From Fictibacillus arsenicus (GTDB lineage Bacteria; Bacillota; Bacilli; Bacillales; Fictibacillaceae): 64,000 nt of DNA. The DNA lies in contig NZ_CP016761.1 in the NCBI RefSeq assembly GCF_001642935.1, positions 496,001-560,000 on the forward strand, in the 5' to 3' direction. Position numbers and translations under genes: made by a program. The stretch's first letter is position 1, and each line of letters starts with the position of its first letter. This document shows positions 47,791 to 56,177 of this stretch, in pieces. The notes below the pieces were generated by a model. The model was not told the origin of the DNA. It did not search any database and saw only the letters and a list, made by a program, of their open reading frames with translations.

Positions 47791-48327
47791 ATGTGTCAGA
47801 TTAAAACGTTACTCTATTATGAAGAAATGGAAAGCGTAATCGGACCGTTAACAATCATTGCAACGGAGAACGGAATCTGCCGTCTCGATTTTGGTTCAAT
47901 GGAGGATAACCTTCCATCTTTACGTTCTTGGATGGCTAAGCATTTTATTAAAGGGGAACTTATTCATTCTCCTGAATATCTAGCAGATGCTGTTCACCAA
48001 TTAAATGCTTATTTTGCAGGCAACCTGCACGAGTTTAACATCCGCTATGATTTGTTTGGTACGGCATTTCAGAAAAAAGTTTGGAACCAGCTAACGAGCA
48101 TTCCATATGGACTAACATGTTCTTATAAGGAAGTGGCTCAAGGAATCGGTGCACCAAAGGCTGTTCGTGCTGTCGGCAGTGCGAATAACCAGAATCCTGT
48201 ACCTGTTTTTATTCCGTGTCACCGCGTTATTGGAAGCAATGGTGCACTTGTAGGATATGGCGGAGGATTAGACAAAAAAGAAATATTATTATCGATCGAA
48301 CAGAATAGCTGCAAGAAAACATCATAG
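47791..48327 (+). CDS. ogt: Methylated-DNA--protein-cysteine methyltransferase
   Basis: A 178-residue suicide repair enzyme that removes alkyl groups from O6-alkylguanine. The acceptor cysteine is in IPCHRVIGSNG; the helix-turn-helix part is YKEVAQGIGAPKAVRAVG, followed by GYGGGLDKK. ATG 47791 follows GAAGGGATAATT. It ends at its own terminator. Confidence 0.94.
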   Translation: MCQIKTLLYYEEMESVIGPLTIIATENGICRLDFGSMEDNLPSLRSWMAKHFIKGELIHSPEYLADAVHQLNAYFAGNLHEFNIRYDLFGTAFQKKVWNQLTSIPYGLTCSYKEVAQGIGAPKAVRAVGSANNQNPVPVFIPCHRVIGSNGALVGYGGGLDKKEILLSIEQNSCKKTS

Positions 48328-48352
48328 AGCCCTTCAAGGGTTCTTTTTTTTT
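48326..48352 (+). terminator. Rho-independent terminator after ogt
   Basis: GAGCCCTT and AAGGGTTC form a short stem around a CA loop, with nine Ts. Confidence 0.85.
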
Positions 48353-48394
48353 ATACACCTCTCATATGTTAAAAGAAGCAGGGAGGTATGTCTG

Positions 48395-49279
48395 ATGTGG
48401 ATGGAGACGCTAAAGCAATATATTCAAAATCAGTCCCAATGGATGATACATGCGGATGCAGATGGAAGGGGCTTCTTTTTAAAAGATGAACAGGAAAGCT
48501 TTATGCGAAAAAAACAAATGTATACCGATAGAAATGCATTTATCGTTAATAATCAGGCGAACGGAAGTGTATTGCGGACTACGGAAACGGAAGACAAAAT
48601 CCATGTGGATTATCTTGTCCATTATAGTTTTCTAATTAAACATGGATTTGATTTTTACGTAGAGGAAATGTCTCAGGAGAGGCGTGCTATTTTTTTTCAA
48701 GATGGAGAAATGAAAAGTGATGAGCCTGCTAATGCTGAAGGCAATTATCGGGAACTGCCGAAGATCGAACGTGAGAATAAATCCATTGCACCGACAAAGG
48801 GCGGTTATGACAGGCTGGCAGCCGTACGGTATGCGGAACGCTGGTGGAATACGTATAATCCTGCTTATAAATCATTTGAGAATGACTGCACCAACTATAT
48901 CTCACAAAGTATTCATGCAGGTGGAATTCCAATGACCCCGCAATCCATTAAGTCAAAAGGCTGGTGGATGAGGAACAATTCCTGGAGCTACAGCTGGTCG
49001 GTGGCAAATGCGTTAAGATGGTACTTAAGCGGTTCGAAATCAAGCCTGCAGGCTCAAGAGAAATCAGCTGCCCACCTTTTACTGCCTGGTGACGTTATCT
49101 GCTATGATTTTGACGGTGATGGGCATTATCAGCATACGACGATTGTAGTTGCTAAAGATCCGTCGGGAGAACCTCTTGTAAATGCTCATACAACCAACAG
49201 CAGAATGCGTTATTGGGGCTATGAGGATTCAACAGCATATACGAAAAGAATTCAGTATAAATTTTTTCATATTCTATAA
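48395..49279 (+). CDS. yhbB: Amidase-domain protein (YhbB-like)
   Basis: A 294-residue protein whose C-terminal half is an amidase_6 domain of the NlpC/P60-like papain class: catalytic Cys in FENDCTNYISQ, His in GHYQHTTIV and a third polar residue in VNAHTTNSR. The N-terminal half has no recognised domain and no signal peptide, so export would need another route, or it acts inside the spore or mother cell. Located between queG/ogt and trmL as in Bacillus subtilis. Confidence 0.82.
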   Translation: MWMETLKQYIQNQSQWMIHADADGRGFFLKDEQESFMRKKQMYTDRNAFIVNNQANGSVLRTTETEDKIHVDYLVHYSFLIKHGFDFYVEEMSQERRAIFFQDGEMKSDEPANAEGNYRELPKIERENKSIAPTKGGYDRLAAVRYAERWWNTYNPAYKSFENDCTNYISQSIHAGGIPMTPQSIKSKGWWMRNNSWSYSWSVANALRWYLSGSKSSLQAQEKSAAHLLLPGDVICYDFDGDGHYQHTTIVVAKDPSGEPLVNAHTTNSRMRYWGYEDSTAYTKRIQYKFFHIL

Positions 49280-49365
49280 GAGTAAAGCTCGCCAGCTAGA
49301 GTGATATTCCTGAAAAAGTGCTATAATAAGTACTTGTTGGAATATTGTTTTTGAGGTGAACTTTC

Positions 49366-49839
49366 TTGGCTATACATGTTGTTTTATATGAACCATTGAT
49401 TCCTGCGAACACAGGAAATATCGCACGTACATGCGCGGGTACAGGTACACACTTGCATCTGATTCATCCATTGGGTTTTTCTTTAGAAGACAAGTACTTA
49501 AAGCGTGCAGGTCTTGATTATTGGGAACACGTTAAAATTCATCACCATGATTCATTGGATGCTTTTTATAAGGAATATCCGGCAGGCGAATTTTATTATA
49601 TAACGAAATTCGGAGAACAGACGTATTCTGATTTCGATTATTCGGATTCTGAGAAAGATGTCTTTTTTGTATTTGGAAAAGAAACGAAGGGACTGCCAAG
49701 GGAAGTAATTGATGCAAACATGGATCGATGTCTGCGTATTCCAATGAACGATCATATTCGTTCATTGAACTTATCAAACACAGCAGCAATTCTGATTTAT
49801 GAAGCATTACGTCAGCAAAGTTTCGGGGAGTTAAAATAG
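49366..49839 (+). CDS. trmL: tRNA (cytidine/uridine-34 2'-O)-methyltransferase
   Basis: The 157-residue SPOUT methyltransferase (CspR group) modifies the wobble ribose of tRNA-Leu. Visible knot motifs are YEPLIPANTGNIARTC, FVFGKETKGLP and SLNLSNTAAILIYEALRQ. TTG 49366 follows GAGGTGAAC. Length matches TrmL. Confidence 0.94.
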   Translation: MAIHVVLYEPLIPANTGNIARTCAGTGTHLHLIHPLGFSLEDKYLKRAGLDYWEHVKIHHHDSLDAFYKEYPAGEFYYITKFGEQTYSDFDYSDSEKDVFFVFGKETKGLPREVIDANMDRCLRIPMNDHIRSLNLSNTAAILIYEALRQQSFGELK

Positions 49840-49888
49840 GTTCATCTCTAAAAGATTGTTGGTTTAAGATCAATCTCTTCATTGGCAA

Positions 49889-50018
49889 GTTAATTGGAGT
49901 GCAAGGTGTGAGACTCCTGCGGGACGAGTGGGACAGGTGAGACTACTAACGGCGCAAAGCGGCAGTAGGCTCACCGCCCGCCCCACGGAAAGCGAGCATC
50001 CTGGAGCGGAAATTAACC
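49889..50018 (+). repeat. Dispersed 130-bp repeat, copy 1
   Basis: Ends are GTTAATT and AATTAAC (inverted). Inside are GCAAGGTG, AGACTCCTGCGGGA, GACAGGTGAGAC, GGCGCAAAGC, GGCTCACCGC and GGAAAGCGAGCATCCTGGAG. The same sequence occurs at 57469, 61179 and 63472. The remaining intergenic sequence (49840-49888 and 50019-50058) holds nothing recognisable. Confidence 0.88.
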
Positions 50019-50058
50019 ACTTTCAAGAGCAACAGAGTTTCCAAAAACAGAGGGAAAT

Positions 50059-50092
50059 AAAAAAACGTCCTTATCAATGAGGGACGTTTTTG
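50059..50092 (-). terminator. Bidirectional terminator, serving the small minus-strand gene
   Basis: AAACGTCC and GGGACGTTT form the stem. Read on the minus strand it ends in seven Ts; on the plus strand it ends in five. Confidence 0.8.
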
Positions 50093-50111
50093 CTTCCATA
50101 TGTATTATGGA

Positions 50112-50201
50112 TTAGTTTTTTCCAGGACGATCGTTATAGCCTGCTGTAAAGATTGCAGTCAGGAAGGCGAGCATCACGAGTAGGATGAGGATAAAATCCA
50201 T
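50112..50201 (-). CDS. 29-residue single-helix membrane protein
   Basis: The minus-strand gene encodes MDFILILLVMLAFLTAIFTA followed by GYNDRPGKN. A very strong AAAGGAGGAG site lies seven bp before the ATG, and a terminator follows the stop after about 20 bp, so it is a complete small transcription unit. One hydrophobic helix with a short charged tail resembles small membrane regulators or sporulation peptides. No name claimed. Confidence 0.75.
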   Translation of the reverse strand: MDFILILLVMLAFLTAIFTAGYNDRPGKN

Positions 50202-50314
50202 CTGAACTCCTCCTTTGAAAGTAGTCTTATTCTTTCCAATCTCTCTCCCCATTATAAATGAAAACGGTTTTCATGTGAATGTATTTCTGCGAAAGTTTAC
50301 AAATTGAGGGGGAT

Positions 50315-50884
50315 ATGAGTAACAGAATGAAGAAAAACGTTTATATGACGGGTTACCTCCCGTTATTTTCGATCATCTTATTTAGCTGTGGATTCGCCAT
50401 TTACCTGGAACGGCTTGTTATTAAAAAGCTTAAATATTTTGGCGTTTACCAAGGGATGCTCGAATTATTTGAGAGCCATGTGATTCATTTATCAGTTGGT
50501 TTTTGTTTGTTCTTATTATTCTTTATGGTTTTTGCGGCTTTAAAACTTTTCTCGGATGCACTGACTCATTTAAGCATGTTCTTTTTTTCTAAAGATACGG
50601 AAGGTGTTCTGCTGCAGCAAGGGAAAAGCGGCGGCTGGTTTTTCTTTGGCGGGGGAATGCTTGCGATTGTATTCAATCATTCCATATTTCTGATGTTTAT
50701 CGTGTTCATTGCGGCTGCTCTCGTTTATTTCTTCTATTTTCTTTTGAAGGTCGGATCGAGTTTGTCAACGGCAGGTATCATCGGTATGGTCTTTATGCAT
50801 TTGTTCTTCTGGACAGGGTTCGGCTTGCTTGTTGTATATACTCTCTTGCGATTGTATAACGCATTTGTAGCGTCGATTACATAA
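50315..50884 (+). CDS. Multi-pass membrane protein resembling YufK (DUF5366)
   Basis: About 189 residues with five or six hydrophobic helices. The N-terminus KKNVYMTGYLPLFSIILFSC and the ending LLRLYNAFVASIT resemble YufK of Bacillus subtilis as I remember it. The frame opens at 50279; ATG 50315 lies just after GAGGGGGAT, with ATG 50327 as an alternative. No catalytic motif is visible. Function unknown. Confidence 0.68.
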   Translation: MSNRMKKNVYMTGYLPLFSIILFSCGFAIYLERLVIKKLKYFGVYQGMLELFESHVIHLSVGFCLFLLFFMVFAALKLFSDALTHLSMFFFSKDTEGVLLQQGKSGGWFFFGGGMLAIVFNHSIFLMFIVFIAAALVYFFYFLLKVGSSLSTAGIIGMVFMHLFFWTGFGLLVVYTLLRLYNAFVASIT

Positions 50885-50944
50885 TAGTTTTGGCTGAGTG
50901 ACTTTTGTCGGAGAATGTCGACCCGTGGTTATTTTTCATTTAGC

Positions 50945-51018
50945 GTGGGATTATTCAAATTAAGCAAGGAATAATCCCGTTTTACGTGGGATTATTTTAA
51001 TTAAGCAAGGAATCAACC
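50945..51018. repeat. Two direct repeats with internal palindrome
   Basis: GTGGGATTATT-x-AATTAAGCAAGGAAT occurs at 50945 and 50986. In the first unit GGGATTATT and AATAATCCC form an inverted repeat. The stretch lies between converging genes at 50885-51060, in which no gene is seen. Confidence 0.7.
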
Positions 51019-51059
51019 GCCACTGACCTGAGTTTATTAAAATTCAAGAGCACGTTTAA

Positions 51060-51110
51060 AGCAAAAGCCCTGCTGCTTCACTAAGCGGCAGGGTCATTTT
51101 TTCATTTTTG
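51060..51110. terminator. Terminator between converging genes
   Basis: CCCTGCTGCTT and AAGCGGCAGGG form the stem, with T-rich sequence on the plus side and CTTTTGCTTT on the minus side, so it may serve both genes. Confidence 0.75.
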
Positions 51111-52940
51111 ATGTGCTTTTATCATAATATCGCGCCAAATCATGACTTCTGGTGAGGAACCTTCGATCGAGCGAAGACTCTCAGGTTTGTCACGGCCAAC
51201 CCATACGCCTGCCGTATACCGGTCAGTCAGCCCCACGAACCACAAATCTTTAACATCGTTTGTAGTTCCTGTTTTGCCGCCTATGTACATTGAACCAGGA
51301 AACCGTGCATCCCTTGCGGTTCCAGAAATCGTAACCGCGGCCAGCATTTCCCTCATCACAGCATTCGTTTCCGGCTTCCAAACATTAACCGGCTGCTCCT
51401 TCCACTCGTATAAAACATTTCCGTTTTTATCTTTAACAGACGTTATCATTCTAGGTTTCACGTAAGTTCCATTATTTGCGAATGCCGTATACGCACTTGT
51501 CAGCTCAAAGGGCGAAAAGCCTTTTGAAAATCCGCCAAGTGCGCTAGCGAGCTGATGGTCCTTCTGTTCTACCGCTGAAAACTGAAACGGTTTCAGATAA
51601 GTAAAGGCTCTCTCGACGCCTATTTTCTTTACTGCCCGGACAGCAGCCGTGTTAATGGAGCTTGCCATCGCTTTTTTTAAGGAGACTGTTCCGTATGAAG
51701 CACCTCCATAATTGCTGGGACAATAGTTTCCTTCACAAATTCGCGCTGCAGATATCATTGAATTCGATCCAAGACTGAACACATCAATGTAAGGGGCATA
51801 CGCAAGAAGAGGCTTAATGGATGAACCAGGCTGTCTCCTTGCCTGATAAGCCCGGTTAAACTCTTCCATTCCCACATTTTTTCCGCCGATCATAGCAACG
51901 ATCTTTTTCGAAACATGATCAACTACAACGGCCGAACCTTCAATTTCCTTATATAGAAGTCGTTTTTGAACTGCTTTCAATGCTTCAACCTGCAGCTTCG
52001 AATTTAGTGAAGTTTCAATTATTGCACCACTTCTTAACAAAGCATCCCGCTTTTTCGTCATCTCATCTGCACTTAATCCTTTATTTTCAGGAGCAGATGC
52101 GATTAATTCCAGAAGTTCATCTTTTATATAGCCTACGATCTCTGGGAAGGGAACGCCGCTCTTTGCAACTTGTAAATTAATCGGTTGTTTAATAGCAGCT
52201 TCAAACTTCGGCTGATTGATATAGCCCTCCTCTTTCATCTTGAGCAGAATCCATTCCTGTCTTTTTTTAGCGTTAGCCAGGTTTTTTATAGGGTTATACA
52301 GAACAGGATTATTTGGTATTGCAGCTAAAAGTGCTGTTTCGCTTAGAGTAAGCTCCCTAGATGATTTACTAAAGTAAAAGAGGCTCGCTTTTTCAATGCC
52401 ATATACTCCATTCTGAAAATAAATAGCATTGATGTATAGCTCCAAAATTTGTTCTTTAGAAAGCTGCTGTTCAATTCGGTAAGAGATCAAAAGCTCTTTC
52501 AATTTCCGGTCATATGTACGCTCATGATTTAGAAAAAGATTGCGGGCGAGCTGCTGGGTGATTGTACTGCCGCCTTGTTCGATGCCGCCTTCTGAAGAGT
52601 TTGTGATGAATGCTCTTGCGATCGCTTTCCCGTCGATGCCATGATGCTCTAAGAAATTTTGATCTTCTGTCGCAATGAAAGCCTGAAGGACGGTAAGCGG
52701 GATATCTTTGTATGTAAGATGAATGCGGCTTTCATTCCCTCTAAACTCATAAAGAAGACCGCCATTCATATCTAAAAGGCGGCTGTTCTGTTCGAGAGAG
52801 ATGGTATTTGCATCACCGAGTGTTTCTACAGCAGACTGAAAAGGGATATAGTTTTCGTATTCCTTCCGCAACCCGACAAATGATAGAAACACCATACTTA
52901 ATAATAAAAAAACAGCAAAGATACCCAGCTTAGGATTCAT
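51102..52940 (-). CDS. Class A penicillin-binding protein (bifunctional peptidoglycan synthase)
   Basis: The 612-residue enzyme has a signal-anchor helix (6-24), a family 51 glycosyltransferase domain with catalytic E92 in ATEDQNFLEHHG and the segment GGSTITQQLARNLFL, and a transpeptidase domain with SxxK in PGSSIKPLLAY, SxN in ASSINTAAVR and KTG in GGKTGTTND. It polymerises and crosslinks wall peptidoglycan. Size and a forespore-type promoter fit the PbpF/PbpG class. The ATG has GGAGAAAGAGTC before it. Confidence 0.93.
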   Translation of the reverse strand: MNPKLGIFAVFLLLSMVFLSFVGLRKEYENYIPFQSAVETLGDANTISLEQNSRLLDMNGGLLYEFRGNESRIHLTYKDIPLTVLQAFIATEDQNFLEHHGIDGKAIARAFITNSSEGGIEQGGSTITQQLARNLFLNHERTYDRKLKELLISYRIEQQLSKEQILELYINAIYFQNGVYGIEKASLFYFSKSSRELTLSETALLAAIPNNPVLYNPIKNLANAKKRQEWILLKMKEEGYINQPKFEAAIKQPINLQVAKSGVPFPEIVGYIKDELLELIASAPENKGLSADEMTKKRDALLRSGAIIETSLNSKLQVEALKAVQKRLLYKEIEGSAVVVDHVSKKIVAMIGGKNVGMEEFNRAYQARRQPGSSIKPLLAYAPYIDVFSLGSNSMISAARICEGNYCPSNYGGASYGTVSLKKAMASSINTAAVRAVKKIGVERAFTYLKPFQFSAVEQKDHQLASALGGFSKGFSPFELTSAYTAFANNGTYVKPRMITSVKDKNGNVLYEWKEQPVNVWKPETNAVMREMLAAVTISGTARDARFPGSMYIGGKTGTTNDVKDLWFVGLTDRYTAGVWVGRDKPESLRSIEGSSPEVMIWRDIMIKAHQK

Positions 52941-52979
52941 GACTCTTTCTCCGTTTCAAAACAAATGATAAACATATTT

Positions 52980-53009
52980 TACCATGAAACGGTTTATACA
53001 AATTATCAC
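52980..53009 (-). promoter_or_regulatory. Candidate sigma-F/sigma-G promoter of the PBP gene
   Basis: On the minus strand GTGATA (53009-53004), a 17-bp spacer and CATGGTA (52986-52980) match the forespore promoter pattern (TGnATA and CATnnTA) about 40 bp before the start codon. Class A PBPs PbpF and PbpG of Bacillus subtilis are forespore genes. Confidence 0.45.
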
Positions 53010-53109
53010 TTTTTCAAATAAAAATCACTATTCAAACAGAATGATTACGGACATCCTCGCATAGAGTAGATTAACACTTGATGGAGCCAATACAATCAAG
53101 GAGGTACTC

Positions 53110-55005
53110 ATGGATATTTTATCAAGAATCCAATTGCATCGAGAAGAAGAACAGCGTCTAGCCTGGGAAGGTACCTTCGCTGAATACCTTGATATTTTAC
53201 GAGATCGGCCATTTGTAGCCCAGTCAGCGCATTCAAGAGTATACAACATGATAAAAGATGCTGGAATTTCAGAAAAAAATGGTCAAAAGATGTATCATTT
53301 TTTCAGCGATCAGATCTTCGGATTAGAAGAATCAATCGAACGACTTGTTGAAGAGTATTTTCACCCTGCCGCTAAACGCCTTGATGTCCGTAAACGTATA
53401 TTGCTGTTAATGGGACCTGTATCGGGTGGTAAATCCACTCTTGTAACGATGTTAAAAAGAGGTTTGGAAAAGTATACAAAAACACCAGAAGGCGCCGTAT
53501 ATGCGATAAAAGGCTGTCCGATGCATGAAGATCCACTGCATTTAATTCCGCAGCATCTCAGAAAAGAGTTTTATGATGAATATGGCATTCGTGTAGAAGG
53601 AAGCTTATCTCCGTTAAATACAATGAGGCTTGAACAAGAGTATGACAACAGAATTGAAGATGTGATGGTTGAAAGAATTTTTTTCTCAGAGGACAAACGA
53701 ACTGGTATCGGAACGTTCAGTCCATCTGATCCAAAATCACAGGATATTGCGGATTTAACAGGAAGCATTGATTTTTCTACGATCGCGGAATACGGATCAG
53801 AATCAGATCCTCGGGCATATCGTTTTGATGGAGAACTGAACAAAGCGAATAGAGGAATGATGGAGTTCCAGGAGATGCTGAAATGTGATGAAAAGTTCTT
53901 ATGGCATCTGCTTTCACTTACACAAGAAGGAAACTTTAAAGCGGGAAGATTCGCCTTAATCTCCGCTGATGAATTAATCGTGGCTCACACGAACGAATCG
54001 GAGTACCGGTCTTTTATTTCGAATAAAAAGAACGAAGCCTTGCATTCAAGAATTATTGTCATGGGCGTGCCGTATAATCTGAGAGTTTCTCAGGAAGAAA
54101 AGATTTACGCAAAAATGATAAGCGAGAGTGACATGTCTCACGTTCATATTGCACCTCATGCTCTTAGAGTAGCGGCTATTTTCTCAGTACTGACAAGATT
54201 GAAAGATTCAAAGAAACAAGGTATGGACCTCCTTAAAAAGATGAGGCTTTATGACGGTGAAATTGTAGAAGGCTTTAATCATGTTGATCTGGAGGAATTG
54301 AAGAAAGAGTTCTCTGATGAAGGAATGTCAGGAATCGATCCTCGTTATGTAATAAACCGAATTTCATCTGCCATTATACGTAAAGAAACGCCTTCCATAA
54401 ATGCGTTGGATGTATTACGGTCTCTAAAAGATGGTCTTGATCACCATGCTTCCATCTCTAAGGAAGACAAAGAAAGGTTTATCAACTTTATCTCTGCTGC
54501 CCGTAAAGAGTACGATGACATTGCGAAAAAAGAAGTTCAAAAAGCATTTGTTTATTCGTATGAAGAATCAGCTAAAACACTTATGGATAACTATTTGGAT
54601 AATGTTGAGGCCTATTGCAACAAGAATAAACTCCGTGATCCGCTCACTGGAGAAGAGATGAGTCCGGATGAAAAGCTGATGAGGTCTATCGAAGAACAGA
54701 TCGGTATCTCTGAAAACGCGAAGAAAGCATTCCGTGAAGAAATACTTATCCGTATTTCTGCATATGCAAGAAAAGGGAAGAAGTTTGATTACAATTCACA
54801 TGAGCGCCTAAGAGAAGCGATCCAAAAGAAACTATTTGCAGATCTAAAGGATGTTGTGAAGATCACAACTTCTTCAAAGACACCCGACGAATCACAATTG
54901 AAAAAGATTAATGAAGTAATAGCTCGTCTTGTCGATGAGCATGGCTATAATACAACTAGTGCCAATGAACTATTGCGCTATGTTGGAAGCTTGCTGAATC
55001 GCTAA
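53110..55005 (+). CDS. prkA: PrkA serine protein kinase / AAA+ protease-like sporulation protein
   Basis: The 631-residue PrkA protein has an AAA+ part with Walker A GPVSGGKST (102-110) and a C-terminal kinase-like region (YEESAKTLMDNYLDNVEAY). In Bacillus subtilis PrkA is a mother-cell (sigma-E) sporulation protein described as a kinase or a Lon-like protease. The start follows a perfect AAGGAGGTACTC. A weak sigma-E-like -10 (CATAGAGT) lies at about 53068. The partner yhbH is found 1.1 kb downstream. Confidence 0.94.
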   Translation: MDILSRIQLHREEEQRLAWEGTFAEYLDILRDRPFVAQSAHSRVYNMIKDAGISEKNGQKMYHFFSDQIFGLEESIERLVEEYFHPAAKRLDVRKRILLLMGPVSGGKSTLVTMLKRGLEKYTKTPEGAVYAIKGCPMHEDPLHLIPQHLRKEFYDEYGIRVEGSLSPLNTMRLEQEYDNRIEDVMVERIFFSEDKRTGIGTFSPSDPKSQDIADLTGSIDFSTIAEYGSESDPRAYRFDGELNKANRGMMEFQEMLKCDEKFLWHLLSLTQEGNFKAGRFALISADELIVAHTNESEYRSFISNKKNEALHSRIIVMGVPYNLRVSQEEKIYAKMISESDMSHVHIAPHALRVAAIFSVLTRLKDSKKQGMDLLKKMRLYDGEIVEGFNHVDLEELKKEFSDEGMSGIDPRYVINRISSAIIRKETPSINALDVLRSLKDGLDHHASISKEDKERFINFISAARKEYDDIAKKEVQKAFVYSYEESAKTLMDNYLDNVEAYCNKNKLRDPLTGEEMSPDEKLMRSIEEQIGISENAKKAFREEILIRISAYARKGKKFDYNSHERLREAIQKKLFADLKDVVKITTSSKTPDESQLKKINEVIARLVDEHGYNTTSANELLRYVGSLLNR

Positions 55006-55012
55006 TATTCAG

Positions 55013-55059
55013 AACACACCCTAAGACACTGATAAGGTCTTTCGGGGTGTGTTTTTTTA
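55013..55059 (+). terminator. Rho-independent terminator of prkA
   Basis: ACACACCCTAAGAC and GTCTTTCGGGGTGTGT pair with small bulges; seven Ts follow. Confidence 0.85.
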
Positions 55060-55197
55060 CACTAAAATAGGGAAAACTAAAGAAATTATAAATGAATCTT
55101 TATACATTCATTTTTACTATAAAAATATTGACCTTGTAATTGCTAACTTAAAAATGGTAAATTGATACTAATAAGCTAACTAAAGGAAGTGAGCTGT

Positions 55198-55773
55198 ATG
55201 AGCTCGGCTCGAAAAGAAAGAAATGGACTGCTGGATTGGATTAAAGCGATTGGAATTGCACTCATTCTTGCTATTATAATAAAAAAGTTTTTGATTGAGC
55301 AGTATGTTGTTTACGGAGAATCGATGATGCCTACTATTCAAAATGGCAATCGCCTCATCGTAAATAAAATTGGCTATGAGATCAGCAGCCCGGAACGTTT
55401 TGACCTTATTGTGTTTAAAGCTAATCCGAAAGAGGATTATATTAAACGTGTAATAGGATTGCCAGGAGATCATATCGCATATAAAGACGACAAACTTTAT
55501 ATAAACAATAAGCCAGTAGAGGAACCTTATCTCGAAGAATTTAAAAGATTTGCAGGCAACCGTACCCTTACCGGCAACTTTACACTTGAAGAAATCACAG
55601 GGCATGGTACAGTTCCAAAAGGAAAAATCTTCGTTCTTGGTGATAACAGGCTTCATAGCATCGACAGCCGCCATATTGGTTTTGTTGAAATGAAGGATAT
55701 CGTAGGAGAAGCGAATATTCGGTATTGGCCAGTTGATGAAATGAGAGTTTTTAACGGTTTTAAAAAGGAATAA
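55198..55773 (+). CDS. Type I signal peptidase
   Basis: A 191-residue Gram-positive signal peptidase with an N-terminal anchor helix (about 12-31), catalytic S42 in YGESMMPT and K83 in DYIKRVIGLPGD, then GDNRLHSIDSRHIG near the end. It removes signal peptides on the outer face of the membrane. The frame opens at GTG 55189; AAAGGAAGTGA favours ATG 55198. It lies between prkA and yhbH, so it might process sporulation or surface proteins. Paralogue identity (sipS, sipT) not decided. Confidence 0.92.
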   Translation: MSSARKERNGLLDWIKAIGIALILAIIIKKFLIEQYVVYGESMMPTIQNGNRLIVNKIGYEISSPERFDLIVFKANPKEDYIKRVIGLPGDHIAYKDDKLYINNKPVEEPYLEEFKRFAGNRTLTGNFTLEEITGHGTVPKGKIFVLGDNRLHSIDSRHIGFVEMKDIVGEANIRYWPVDEMRVFNGFKKE

Positions 55774-55805
55774 ATGGGGAAAATTTCATTAAGAGGTGAA
55801 TCCCT

Positions 55806-55982
55806 ATGACAAAACCAAATAAAGAAGAACCAAAAAGAAAAAACAGTTCAATGGCATCAAATTTTGAAGAAATGAAAGAACACGGAAAAGTGATGGAACA
55901 TGTTTCATCAAATGAAGAAGTACGGAAAAGCGGTAAAACACCTGACCCTAAGCAGCATGAAAAAAAGGAATATAAGAAATAA
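55806..55982 (+). CDS. 58-residue hydrophilic protein
   Basis: A short gene encoding MTKPNKEEPKRKNSSMASNF, then EEMKEHGKVMEHVSSNEEVR and KSGKTPDPKQHEKKEYKK. AAGAGGTGAA lies 7 bp before the ATG and a terminator follows the stop. The sequence is charged, unstructured-looking and lacks cysteine, in the style of small acid-soluble or spore-associated peptides. It lies 32 bp after the signal peptidase gene and probably shares its mRNA. Family not recognised. Confidence 0.7.
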   Translation: MTKPNKEEPKRKNSSMASNFEEMKEHGKVMEHVSSNEEVRKSGKTPDPKQHEKKEYKK

Positions 55983-55987
55983 TGTGC

Positions 55988-56026
55988 AAGCTCTCTTTTC
56001 GATTTTGGAAAAGGGGGCTTTTTTTA
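55988..56026 (+). terminator. Rho-independent terminator after the small protein
   Basis: AAGCTCTCTTTTC and GGAAAAGGGGGCTT pair with wobbles; seven Ts follow. Confidence 0.8.
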
Positions 56027-56177
56027 TCGTGAAAGTTTAGCAATTCTAGTGAGTACTTGCATAAGATAGAGTAACCAACCCTTTTTTCTAATAAAAGTGA
56101 ATTTAAAGGAAACAGGATATGCCCCGGGTTGATCAAGAAAAGCAGCATTGACTTTTGCTGCTCTGGAGGGGAAAACG

